Of a DNA stretch of 64,000 nucleotides, positions 26,838-35,080 are shown piece after piece. A program made the translations under genes and the position numbers. Under the pieces are notes generated by a model that worked only from the letters and a program-made list of their open reading frames with translations, was not told the DNA's origin and did not search any database. Each line of letters begins with the position of its first letter. The stretch's first letter is position 1. This DNA is from a virus, in IMG/VR virus record IMGVR_UViG_3300003322_000968, positions 1-64,000 of that record; one strand, 5' to 3'.

Positions 26838-26948
26838 ATGAAAGAAATCTGGAAAGACATTAAAGGCTATGAAAGATTGTATCAAGCATTTAAATACGGC
26901 ATAATATGGAAGATCAACTCAGAGGCATTTATCCTCCTCATGATATAA
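26838..26948 (+). pseudogene. Remnant of a NUMOD4-type homing endonuclease
   Basis: The 36-codon frame begins with a class AACCCATATATATG start. It encodes KEIWKDIKGYERLYQAFKYG, matching the typical NUMOD4 pattern W-K-D-I-x-G-Y-E-x-L-Y-Q-V-S-N-Y-G, then degenerates and runs out of frame into the portal gene. The NUMOD4 module is normally followed by an HNH nuclease, absent here. It appears to be what is left after deletion of an endonuclease gene between terminase and portal. Compare the intact NUMOD4-HNH gene at 3304-3897. Confidence 0.7.
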
Positions 26949-29203
26949 ACCCTAAGGACAAAGACATTAAATGGGGAATGAAATACGCAAGGGCCTGTTG
27001 GTCTGACTGGAGCTATACAGTACCAAGAACAATATTTTTTAACTCTAGCGATAAATACGAGGAGCTGCGATTATATGCTCAGGGCAAACAGCCTATAAAT
27101 AAATACAAGAAGCTTTTAGCGGTAGACGAACAAACTGACAATACATGGCTTACTGTGGACTGGAGCGTTCGCCCAATCATTCCTAAATTCCGCGATATAG
27201 CATTATCACGCCTCATGCAGCAGGAGTATAACATTGTTGCTACTCCCATAGACCCTCAGGCCAAAGGTGAATTAGATCAGTATTACGCTGACATGAAAGC
27301 GAAGATAGCTATACGCAAGTTAATGGAAGAACAGAATCAGGAATTAGCCAATCATCCCATGTTGCAGCCGCAGTCAGGTGAACCAATGGACTTCGAAGAA
27401 CTGGAAATGCGCATTGAGTTTGGGGAGCAATTCAATCGCAGCAAGGATGCAGAACAGGCTATTCAGCTCATGTTTTATGAGAATGATAGCAAGTTCGTTC
27501 GACGCCGTTTATTTGAATCAATGTTTGATTGCGGTACGGCTGGCTATAAAGCTTGGTTAGACAAAGACGGTAGACCGAAGTTTAGGGATGTAAATCCTGA
27601 AGCTGTCGTAACTAACTGGTGCCGTTTCCCCAATTTTAAAGACCTGATACACGCCGGCGAAGTAATTGATGTAAGCCTGATTGATCTGGCTACTATGAAG
27701 GATGATGATGGTCAGCCCTATTTTACACAGGAGGAAATTGATGAAATGCGCAATAACATCGCAGGCAAATGGAGCAACCCCGCCATGGTTGGGCGCAGCA
27801 CCAATTATTTTAAGAATTACGATCGGCAAACTGTTAAAGTATTAGACCTGCAATTCTTCTCCTACAACGAGTTGAACTTTGAGCGGAATGTAAATCGCCG
27901 GGGCAATGTAATGTTCAATGAGGCCGAATGGGACAAGCGCAATAACAAGAAAGATAAATACCTGCGCAAGAAAATTAAAGTAGTTTATGAGATTAAGTGG
28001 ATCATAGGCACTGATTATGCGTATGACTTTCGGCTTAAGAAAGACATGAAGCGCTCGGTTGACCCTAAAAAAATGGCTGAAACTACGCTCGATTACAAAT
28101 TCTTTGCGCCGAATTTTTATGAGATGCGCACCTTGTCAATGATGGAGCGCCTTGTACCATTAGCCGACGAATACCAAATGACCATATACCGCATTCAGAA
28201 CTTCATAAATCGCATGGTGCCGAACGGCTGGTGGATAGACCTTGACGCGCTGGAGAATGTTGCATTAAATAAAGGTGGCGAGAACATGAAGCCGCTTGAT
28301 CTCTTGCAGATGTTTTATGAAACCGGTGTGCTCGTTGGTCGCAGCAAAGATGTAATGGGGGATAACGTTAATTATAAGCCCATCATTCCCATTGACAATA
28401 ACGCATACAACCAGCTCCAGGCTTTATATGAGCATTTGCAATTATGTATAGCTCAGATGCAAAGCATTATCGGCCTCAATGAGCTAACCGATGCCTCTAC
28501 GCCAAATGCAAAAACACTGAACGGTGTGGCTTCCATGGCGGTTGAATCTACCAACAACGCGTTATATCAAATTCAATTTGGTGAGCGCTATTTGCTGGAG
28601 TCGCTGGCCAACGATATGTTAATGCTTACACAGCAGGCTGTTAAGAAGGGCGACATAGAAGGCTTTGCGAAGGCCCTTAACAGCAATACGCTGCAATTCA
28701 TTAAAGCTTCTGAGGACCTGCCTTTACGCGACTATGGGATTATGTTAGACGAACGCCCCACTGATGACCAGAAGCAACTTCTGCTAATGCAGATTCAGCA
28801 AGATCAGGCTCAAGGATTACTCGATACCGCCGATGCTCTTTATATATTAAATGTATATAATGTGAAGCAGGCGCAGCAAATGCTCGCCTATAAGGTTCGT
28901 AAGAATAAGGAGGCAGCACAGAAGAATGAAATGGCGAAAATACAACAAACCGTACAGGGCCAACAGCAGTCCGCCATGCTGGCCGAACAGGCGAAACAAC
29001 AAACCTTACAGGTTGAGTGGTCGCTTAAAATGCAATATATGGAACGGGAAAAGCAATTGGATTATATGATTAAGCAACAGGAGCTGCAGCTTAAGTATGG
29101 AATGAATTCCCAGAACAACCAGACAAAAATTGTTACCACGCAAATGGCCAATGAAAGCAAAGAGCGTATTGCAGAAAACGCAGAAGCCGAACCGGCCAAA
29201 TAA
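26906..29203 (+). CDS. Portal protein (crAss-like)
   Basis: 765 residues. Near the N-terminus is DKDIKWGMKYARACWSDWSY (~18-37), followed by WSVRPIIPKFRDIALSRLMQ (~91-110) and a long helical core. MERLVPLADEYQMTIYRIQN (~413-432) and LIQ-rich segments fit the stem/wing of portal rings. The C-terminal ~120 residues are Gln/Lys-rich coiled coil (MKQ-type barrel-like tail). Forms the dodecameric DNA entry channel. Its first codons overlap the NUMOD4 remnant in another frame, so the true start may have been altered by the deletion. Confidence 0.8.
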   Translation: MEDQLRGIYPPHDINPKDKDIKWGMKYARACWSDWSYTVPRTIFFNSSDKYEELRLYAQGKQPINKYKKLLAVDEQTDNTWLTVDWSVRPIIPKFRDIALSRLMQQEYNIVATPIDPQAKGELDQYYADMKAKIAIRKLMEEQNQELANHPMLQPQSGEPMDFEELEMRIEFGEQFNRSKDAEQAIQLMFYENDSKFVRRRLFESMFDCGTAGYKAWLDKDGRPKFRDVNPEAVVTNWCRFPNFKDLIHAGEVIDVSLIDLATMKDDDGQPYFTQEEIDEMRNNIAGKWSNPAMVGRSTNYFKNYDRQTVKVLDLQFFSYNELNFERNVNRRGNVMFNEAEWDKRNNKKDKYLRKKIKVVYEIKWIIGTDYAYDFRLKKDMKRSVDPKKMAETTLDYKFFAPNFYEMRTLSMMERLVPLADEYQMTIYRIQNFINRMVPNGWWIDLDALENVALNKGGENMKPLDLLQMFYETGVLVGRSKDVMGDNVNYKPIIPIDNNAYNQLQALYEHLQLCIAQMQSIIGLNELTDASTPNAKTLNGVASMAVESTNNALYQIQFGERYLLESLANDMLMLTQQAVKKGDIEGFAKALNSNTLQFIKASEDLPLRDYGIMLDERPTDDQKQLLLMQIQQDQAQGLLDTADALYILNVYNVKQAQQMLAYKVRKNKEAAQKNEMAKIQQTVQGQQQSAMLAEQAKQQTLQVEWSLKMQYMEREKQLDYMIKQQELQLKYGMNSQNNQTKIVTTQMANESKERIAENAEAEPAK

Positions 29204-29256
29204 AAACTTATCCAACTTTTGATTAGTTAAAAAAAATCGCATTTACATTAGGTGTA
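29202..29256 (+). promoter_or_regulatory. Bipartite late-type promoter box, copy 3
   Basis: AAAAACTTATCCAACTTT begins at 29202 on the portal stop codon, and ATTAGGTGTA at 29247, 45 bases downstream, runs into the ATG at 29256. The intervening sequence differs completely from copies 1 and 2, so only the two elements and their spacing are conserved. Expected to drive the scaffold-capsid block. Confidence 0.65.
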
Positions 29257-29591
29257 TGTCCTTTTATTTAAAAAAGGTTGATGCTGTCCAGTTTAAGTTG
29301 ACCGATCAGCAGCGGGAGCAAATTAGAAACCGTAAGGCGGTGTTTTTCGAAGGCGCCCCGATTAAGCATATTGGTGGTGATCAGTATATAGCCTTGTTGC
29401 AGCAAGGGGAAAACCTGATTAAGATAACTGAATCGCAATGGCTTGTGCGCCATCCCGATGGTCAATGGCAAATACTTTGGCCTGATAGCTTTAGTGCGAA
29501 TTTTATAAGGGGAAACGATTCTGATCTAATTGAAATAAAATACGATCCATTTAAGGCGAAGTCCTTTAGTCAGCCCAATACAATTATATGA
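29256..29591 (+). CDS. Small head-module protein, 111 residues
   Basis: Opens MSFYLKKVDAVQFKLTDQQR and is beta-rich afterwards (YIALLQQGENLIKITESQWL). No known family recognised. It lies between portal and scaffold-like genes, overlaps the latter by 4 bases, and its start codon is part of the bipartite box; a head-assembly accessory is likely. Confidence 0.5.
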   Translation: MSFYLKKVDAVQFKLTDQQREQIRNRKAVFFEGAPIKHIGGDQYIALLQQGENLIKITESQWLVRHPDGQWQILWPDSFSANFIRGNDSDLIEIKYDPFKAKSFSQPNTII

Positions 29592-30730
29592 GCGAACCCA
29601 TTGTACAAGAAGCGCCCAACATTGCTGCCATGATGGCGAGCCAGGGCGTCAAGACAGATGATTCGCCGGTTAACATACCGGTTCAAGATACTTCAACATC
29701 GCAGACAGCTCAGTCTGTAGAGCCTCCAAAGGCAGAACCGGCAAAAACTGAAACAGCCGAGCCGGCGCCTGGGCCTGGAGCGGCCCCGGAGCCTCCGAAG
29801 TCGGAACCCGTAAAAGCTGAGCCAGCTGCAACACCTGTTACTCCGGTGCAGCAGCCCGCTCAGCCTGTTGATGTTGATTGGCGAGAGTTAATAAAAAAAC
29901 AACCCGAAGTAGAAGTGTTGAAATCCGTTGGCCTGGATGACAAGATGATCAATTTTCTGTCCAGGTGGAAGGGTGGCGAAGATCTTAAAGACTATTTCGA
30001 AGCTATTTCTACTGATTATTCCAAAATGGGACCTGAAGAATTGTTGAGACGACAGTTATTCAAGGAGTTTGGAAGTCTATCAGCGGAAGACTTTGAAGAA
30101 GTTTATAAGATGAAGGTAATTGAACATTATAAGCTTGATCCTGATGTGTATGACGAGAAGGATGTGCGCCGGGGAAGGCTTATGCTGGGCATTGATGCAG
30201 ATAGAATTCGCCAGGATTTTATAAAAAAACAGCAGGAGTTGCTGTTGTCAAAACCCCCGGAACCGGCTCCCTCAACGGCTGAACTGGAAGCGCAAGCACA
30301 ATTGGAGCAGCGCGAAAAGGATATATTATCCTACCGCGCTCAAGTGGATTCTAATCAGTACACAAAAGATCTGGTCAATACAAAATTGCTGAGGATCGGA
30401 GAAGGCGACAAGGCGTTTAATCTGGAAGTTTCCAATCCAAATGAGGTGTTGGATTTGTTATATGATCCATCTAAGTGGGCGCAAAAGCTTTGGAACGCCG
30501 ATGGCACCCCCAATATTCGAAAGCAATTAATTATTGGTGCAATTGCAAATGACGATGAATTGTTTTTTACCAATCTGACAAAGCATTACGAAAAGTTAGG
30601 TGCCAAGTCGCTGGTAGAGCAAATTCAAAATCCATCTGAGCCCGCAATCGGAGCCACATCAAAAGGATCCACAGAAGCCTCTGACCCAATAGCGCAATTA
30701 GCGCGTAATGGAGTGATTACTTCGGGGTGA
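29588..30730 (+). CDS. Scaffold-like head assembly protein
   Basis: 380 residues. Residues ~20-95 are a Pro/Ala/Glu/Lys low-complexity linker (repeats of the form PPKAEPAKTE). The rest is highly charged and helical (KDYFEAISTDYSKMGPEELL; LEAQAQLEQREKDILSYRAQ), ending with a Ser/Thr/Ala tail. Acidic helical proteins placed just before the major capsid gene are commonly scaffolds. No protease motif is visible. Confidence 0.45.
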   Translation: MSEPIVQEAPNIAAMMASQGVKTDDSPVNIPVQDTSTSQTAQSVEPPKAEPAKTETAEPAPGPGAAPEPPKSEPVKAEPAATPVTPVQQPAQPVDVDWRELIKKQPEVEVLKSVGLDDKMINFLSRWKGGEDLKDYFEAISTDYSKMGPEELLRRQLFKEFGSLSAEDFEEVYKMKVIEHYKLDPDVYDEKDVRRGRLMLGIDADRIRQDFIKKQQELLLSKPPEPAPSTAELEAQAQLEQREKDILSYRAQVDSNQYTKDLVNTKLLRIGEGDKAFNLEVSNPNEVLDLLYDPSKWAQKLWNADGTPNIRKQLIIGAIANDDELFFTNLTKHYEKLGAKSLVEQIQNPSEPAIGATSKGSTEASDPIAQLARNGVITSG

Positions 30731-30761
30731 TATGTAATTCACCTATTAAACTTTAATTAAA

Positions 30762-32108
30762 ATGGCCGTTACACAAGGCACGTTGAACAAAGCCTATGTG
30801 AGTGCGATTGCATTCCTGGATCAACGTGACATAAATCCGAACTTAATTGATGTAGCCCGCGATAGCTACTTCACTGATATCATGAAGGTTGTAAACCGTT
30901 ATAAAGAGGCCAAGGTGCCCATTTACAATCACTTTGTAAATAACGACGTGTTCGCGACCGCAACAATCAGCAGTGTTTCGTCTGGTTATGGCACTTCCAG
31001 AATGACTGTTGTTCTTACTTCTGGCACTGGAGGTTATGCCCGTGTTGGCGATCTGGTGCGCATAAGTAATACCAACTCGGTGGGCCGGCAAGCGCGCATC
31101 ATGACCGTTACCTCTGTATCCGGTGTGGATACGATTGTATTGCAGTCTGTAGACAACACACCGCTGTTTGCCGCAACAAATGATACTATTACATTCCAAT
31201 CCAATTCATTCGGGGAAAAATCTGATTCCCCTGCCAGCCGCCGTTATCCTGTAACCCGGTACGTTAACCAGGTTCAGATTTTCCGCGAAGCCGATGAGAT
31301 CACTGACGTGCAGAAGGTATCTAAGATCGAGCTGACTGTTGAAGGACAACCCTACTATACGCCTATTCAGCACATTTATAAACTGAAGGCATTGAATGGT
31401 TTCATCTCTGCGCAGATGATCGCCGGCGTTCAGTCAACAACACTGTTCTCTGATTCGAATCCAGTCCTGGCTGATGCCAATGGCAATCCGATCCAAACAA
31501 CCATGGGGCTTGATCAGTATATAACGACCTACGGGATCAGCGATAGCGCCGCAACAGTCGGAACGATGACCTTCAGTGACGCAGATGCCATCATTGATAA
31601 TTTCCTGGCAAACAAGGCGCCGCTCCAGCAAATTGGTTGGATGGGCAGCCTGGCTCGCCGGCCATGGGATGTATGGCTTAAAAACCTGGGAAGCTCTGGC
31701 GTTAATAGTGTTCGTTTGAATATTGATGGCCGCGAAGTTGATCTCATGGTTGACAAGCTTTCATATGGCAATGCAGAATTTGAATTCGTTCATCTGCCCA
31801 TGTTCGATCACCCGGAATTATTTCCATACGGGATTGTGCCTGAAATGGTGGGCTCAACCTACTTCACGCCTAAGGATAAAGTGCAGGTTGAAGGCGGGGG
31901 CATGGAGCCACGTATCCAAATCCGTTATCTGCCCAAGCCAATGGCGGGCGGTAATACCACTTCTAACGGTATAATCTCCGAATGGAATACTGGCGCGTTG
32001 GCCCCTATTCCAACTAGCTCTGTAATGGTTTGGCATACTGACTGGTATACAAACCAAGGCTTAGAAGTGCTAGGAGCGAAACACATGCAACGTTTCCGTG
32101 TAGCATAA
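30762..32108 (+). CDS. Major capsid protein (crAss-like, HK97 fold)
   Basis: 448 residues. The N-terminal helices (NPNLIDVARDSYFTDIMKVV, ~26-45) and the beta region GGYARVGDLVRISNTNSVGR (~91-110) are typical of Crassvirales capsid proteins, in which an inserted domain follows the N-arm. Later WMGSLARRPWDVWLKN and ELFPYGIVPEMVGSTYFTPK fit the P- and A-domains of an HK97 fold. Gene order (portal, small protein, scaffold-like, capsid) and the strong hairpin right after the stop agree with high expression. Confidence 0.8.
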   Translation: MAVTQGTLNKAYVSAIAFLDQRDINPNLIDVARDSYFTDIMKVVNRYKEAKVPIYNHFVNNDVFATATISSVSSGYGTSRMTVVLTSGTGGYARVGDLVRISNTNSVGRQARIMTVTSVSGVDTIVLQSVDNTPLFAATNDTITFQSNSFGEKSDSPASRRYPVTRYVNQVQIFREADEITDVQKVSKIELTVEGQPYYTPIQHIYKLKALNGFISAQMIAGVQSTTLFSDSNPVLADANGNPIQTTMGLDQYITTYGISDSAATVGTMTFSDADAIIDNFLANKAPLQQIGWMGSLARRPWDVWLKNLGSSGVNSVRLNIDGREVDLMVDKLSYGNAEFEFVHLPMFDHPELFPYGIVPEMVGSTYFTPKDKVQVEGGGMEPRIQIRYLPKPMAGGNTTSNGIISEWNTGALAPIPTSSVMVWHTDWYTNQGLEVLGAKHMQRFRVA

Positions 32109-32117
32109 TTATAAATC

Positions 32118-32142
32118 AGGGTGCAGCAAACTGCTGCACCCT
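32118..32142 (+). terminator. Hairpin after the major capsid gene
   Basis: A 10-bp stem AGGGTGCAGC / GCTGCACCCT with a 5-base loop lies 9 bases after the capsid stop. The T-run after it is short (TTAAC), so it could act as a leaky terminator or as a 3' stabiliser of capsid mRNA. The next gene starts 15 bases later. Confidence 0.55.
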
Positions 32143-32156
32143 TTAACAAAACCCAT

Positions 32157-33047
32157 ATGTTAGATCAAATTGGAACAAAACCCGTATATAACAATTTGAC
32201 GCCTCAGCTTCGCGAACAACTTATGAAAAAAGCAAATGAAGCTGGCCGTTACGTGAAATACAAGTTCGCAATTGCAAAGCGTAACCCAGACGGCGAAATG
32301 AAAACTGGTGGTGAATACTTATATCCATTGCGCTGGGCACTGACGCCGGTTACTTTCTATATAACCGACCCCTTTGATAAGTTACGAAAGCGCATTGGGG
32401 TGGTCGATAAGCTGAAGGAGTTTGGCGCTCCCAGCGATAGCTTTAAGCGCGTGCATCTGGAAGAGCAGTTCAAAGGCATACTAACACTCGATATGGAACA
32501 TATGCCCGATCAGGATACATTCATTTATCTGGAGCTACATCCTAAGCTAGAAGGAGGCCAGTTTCGCGATAGTAATGAAATGGCCATATTCCGCAGGATT
32601 GATGAAGTGAAAGAAGCGAAAAGTTCACTATCAGCCAGGGAGAACAGAGCCAATGCCATGTTTGTAGCCTCTCAAATGACCATGCAGGAAGTAAAAGATT
32701 TTGCTTGTGCAATGGGTTGGAATGAGCATGAAGATATAAACATCATTAGGGATAAAGTGCTGGAAATTGCAGATAAAGACCCCGAATGGTTTAAAAACTT
32801 CATTGATAATAAAAGCATTGAATACAGGGCTGTTATTAAGCGCGCTCTTGACAATAATATAATTGCATGGCATCCTGTAGAGAACAAAATTGTTTGGGGC
32901 AGCAACAATCAAACCGTGGCCATCTTGGAGCGCTGCGAAGATGGAAAAGTCCTGGAGCGGTTTGGTGATTGGCTCGTTACAAGCAAGAACGGCCAGGAGG
33001 TCTATACTAAGCTTAAAGGATTGTTATTAAAGAACGCAACAGTTTGA
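32157..33047 (+). CDS. Conserved structural-module protein, 296 residues
   Basis: Start ATG at 32157 lies in an AAACCCATATG leader directly after the capsid hairpin. Residues ~55-165 are beta-rich (YLYPLRWALTPVTFYITDPF). The C-terminal ~130 residues are helical (MTMQEVKDFACAMGWNEHED; KDPEWFKNFIDNKSIEYRAV). No family recognised. Between capsid and tail genes it may be a head-completion or decoration protein. Confidence 0.5.
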   Translation: MLDQIGTKPVYNNLTPQLREQLMKKANEAGRYVKYKFAIAKRNPDGEMKTGGEYLYPLRWALTPVTFYITDPFDKLRKRIGVVDKLKEFGAPSDSFKRVHLEEQFKGILTLDMEHMPDQDTFIYLELHPKLEGGQFRDSNEMAIFRRIDEVKEAKSSLSARENRANAMFVASQMTMQEVKDFACAMGWNEHEDINIIRDKVLEIADKDPEWFKNFIDNKSIEYRAVIKRALDNNIIAWHPVENKIVWGSNNQTVAILERCEDGKVLERFGDWLVTSKNGQEVYTKLKGLLLKNATV

Positions 33048-33113
33048 TATTGTATATATGGGTTAGCGCTCTCGATATGTTCATGCGGGGGCTCTTAATT
33101 TAAACTTTAAGCA

Positions 33114-33887
33114 ATGAGGTCATATGTTGTTTATTTCCATAGAAACCCAGAAACGAAAACTATATTTTATGTAGGAATTGGAAATAACAAAAGACCCTTT
33201 CAATTTCAGGATAGAAATATCTTTTGGAAGAAATATGTTTTGAAATATGGCAATCCGGTTGTCGATGTGATCAAGATTGGTGTCTCAAAAGAGGAGGCAA
33301 TAGAAGCCGAGTTGCATTTCATATCTGTATTGGGCAGGCGCGGGATTGATAAAAATGGCATATTGGTAAATAGAACGATTGGTGGCGATGGAGTAAAAGG
33401 CGTACCGATGAGCGATATAACAAGAAAGAAACTATCCCTTATCAATAAAGGCAAAAAGCTTTCCGTTGAGCGGCGTTTAAAGATTTCAAATGGCCAAAGA
33501 GGAAGAAAGCTAACAGAAGAATGGAGAAAAAGTCTTTCAGAATCAAAAATGGGATCTAAGAACCCTTTTTATGGAAAAACCTTCTCGCGCGAGCATAGAG
33601 AAAAACTAAGCGGTAGGCGCGGACCTCTTCATCCGCGGTATGGAAAGAAAAATACAGAAGAAAGTAAGATCAAAAGGAGGGCAACAGTAGGCGATAGGTT
33701 TAAAAGAGGTGGTCACCCATATGCGCATAAAGTTATACATGAAGCCACCGGCGGAATTTGGCCCTGTGTTAAAGATGCATGGGAATTATCAGGCTTAAGA
33801 ATGACGTATATAAGCTTCGCTCGATGTCTAAGGAATGAACGCAAGAATAAAACAGGATATAAATTATTAATTAATGGCGAATCTTAA
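33114..33887 (+). CDS. GIY-YIG homing endonuclease with NUMOD3 repeats
   Basis: 257 residues. YVVYFHRNPETKTIFYVGIG (~4-23) is the GIY-YIG motif (here VVY and YVG), and EAIEAELHFISVLGRRG (~61-77) provides the Glu-containing helix. Residues ~105-205 carry at least three NUMOD3 repeats (TRKKLSLINKGKKLSVERRL; EHREKLSGRRGPLHPRYGK), DNA-binding units of I-TevI-like enzymes. It overlaps the start of the following structural gene by 14 bases, like the 10512 endonuclease and its neighbour. Confidence 0.85.
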   Translation: MRSYVVYFHRNPETKTIFYVGIGNNKRPFQFQDRNIFWKKYVLKYGNPVVDVIKIGVSKEEAIEAELHFISVLGRRGIDKNGILVNRTIGGDGVKGVPMSDITRKKLSLINKGKKLSVERRLKISNGQRGRKLTEEWRKSLSESKMGSKNPFYGKTFSREHREKLSGRRGPLHPRYGKKNTEESKIKRRATVGDRFKRGGHPYAHKVIHEATGGIWPCVKDAWELSGLRMTYISFARCLRNERKNKTGYKLLINGES

Positions 33888-35079
33888 TGCCTATATAGAT
33901 TTTGAAATAATTCTTTCTAAAGATCAAGGCTCGTCATCTTTGGTTTTAAGAGACCCGGATAATTATCCGGCAGGTGTTGATGTAAATTTAAAAGGTATAT
34001 TTTCTATCACGCAACCGGATTCGGTGACAATTACCGGCAACTACCTTACGCCCGATATTTCATGGAATGGTTCACAGCTAACGATTGCCACAAAAGAGTT
34101 GCGCTTACGCTCAACAGGTAGTTTCCAGCAAGGAACCTATACAATCACATACAATATTACGGCGCCCGGATACGACGAAACGACATTGACTAAGACTTTT
34201 GACTTAAGCTATACTTCACCAACGCTTGTGGTTTCAGATAATTTCGATGTTTTTACACCGTCGCTATCTGTTACAGATAATACAGTTTATACGCAATCGG
34301 GAATGACTCTAAGCGGCGTTGTGCGCAGCTGGGAGGCGACAATAATAAGCGTTGAGGGCACCAATCAGGACATCTTAGGTTCTCTGCAAACATTTGACCT
34401 CTCTTACCTGGGCTCATATTATGATTCAAGATATGATGTTTCGTTAACTGCAACCGTCACCTACACTTTAGACTCCCCGGATGACTGGGTGCAGATATCA
34501 GATCAACAGGAATACGAACATACTTATTATGCATTTATTCCGCCCTCCATTATAGATCTATTGCAGTTATTAACTACCTACAAAGCTACTGTAGATGCGG
34601 CGCATTGCATTTGCGGAACTGGCTGTGTTGATAACTGCACAACCCTTAAAAACACTTATTCCCTGGCGGTTTCCATTTATACGCATATTGTAGAGCGTGG
34701 ACGCGCTGGTGAAACTGACGGGCTGGATGCTTATGTGCTGCAATTGCAGAAGCTGCTTAGTAATTGTGTAACACCCGCTTATACCAATACAAATGATGCG
34801 ATATTGCCCTATGATTGGGGAAGCACAATAACAGGATCGTTCGCATTCTTCAAGCAGATGATTGTCGGAAGCGGGGTAAATAATGCGCCAGCTGATGGCG
34901 CGACTACATACACTGATGCATTATTGATAAACAAAAGTGTTATGGTCTTTCTTGATAGTTTATTAATGGGAAATAATTTATCAGATCGAGTATCAATTAC
35001 CTATAACAATACAACCGGCACAATAACCTGGAATAGCCCATTATCCGCCCCGCAACTAATCTCAATATATACGTTCTGA
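33874..35079 (+). CDS. Beta-rich virion/tail protein, 401 residues
   Basis: The first ~235 residues are Thr/Ser-rich beta-sandwich-like repeats (Ig-like character: TYTITYNITAPGYDETTLTK and TLSGVVRSWEATI). A short Cys-rich turn follows (HCICGTGCVDNC, ~245-256), then a helical region with HIVERGRAGETDGLDAYVLQ, and a beta-rich end. It fits a tail or fibre-attachment protein between the head module and the spike. No sequence family recognised. Confidence 0.45.
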   Translation: MANLNAYIDFEIILSKDQGSSSLVLRDPDNYPAGVDVNLKGIFSITQPDSVTITGNYLTPDISWNGSQLTIATKELRLRSTGSFQQGTYTITYNITAPGYDETTLTKTFDLSYTSPTLVVSDNFDVFTPSLSVTDNTVYTQSGMTLSGVVRSWEATIISVEGTNQDILGSLQTFDLSYLGSYYDSRYDVSLTATVTYTLDSPDDWVQISDQQEYEHTYYAFIPPSIIDLLQLLTTYKATVDAAHCICGTGCVDNCTTLKNTYSLAVSIYTHIVERGRAGETDGLDAYVLQLQKLLSNCVTPAYTNTNDAILPYDWGSTITGSFAFFKQMIVGSGVNNAPADGATTYTDALLINKSVMVFLDSLLMGNNLSDRVSITYNNTTGTITWNSPLSAPQLISIYTF

Positions 35080-35080
35080 T

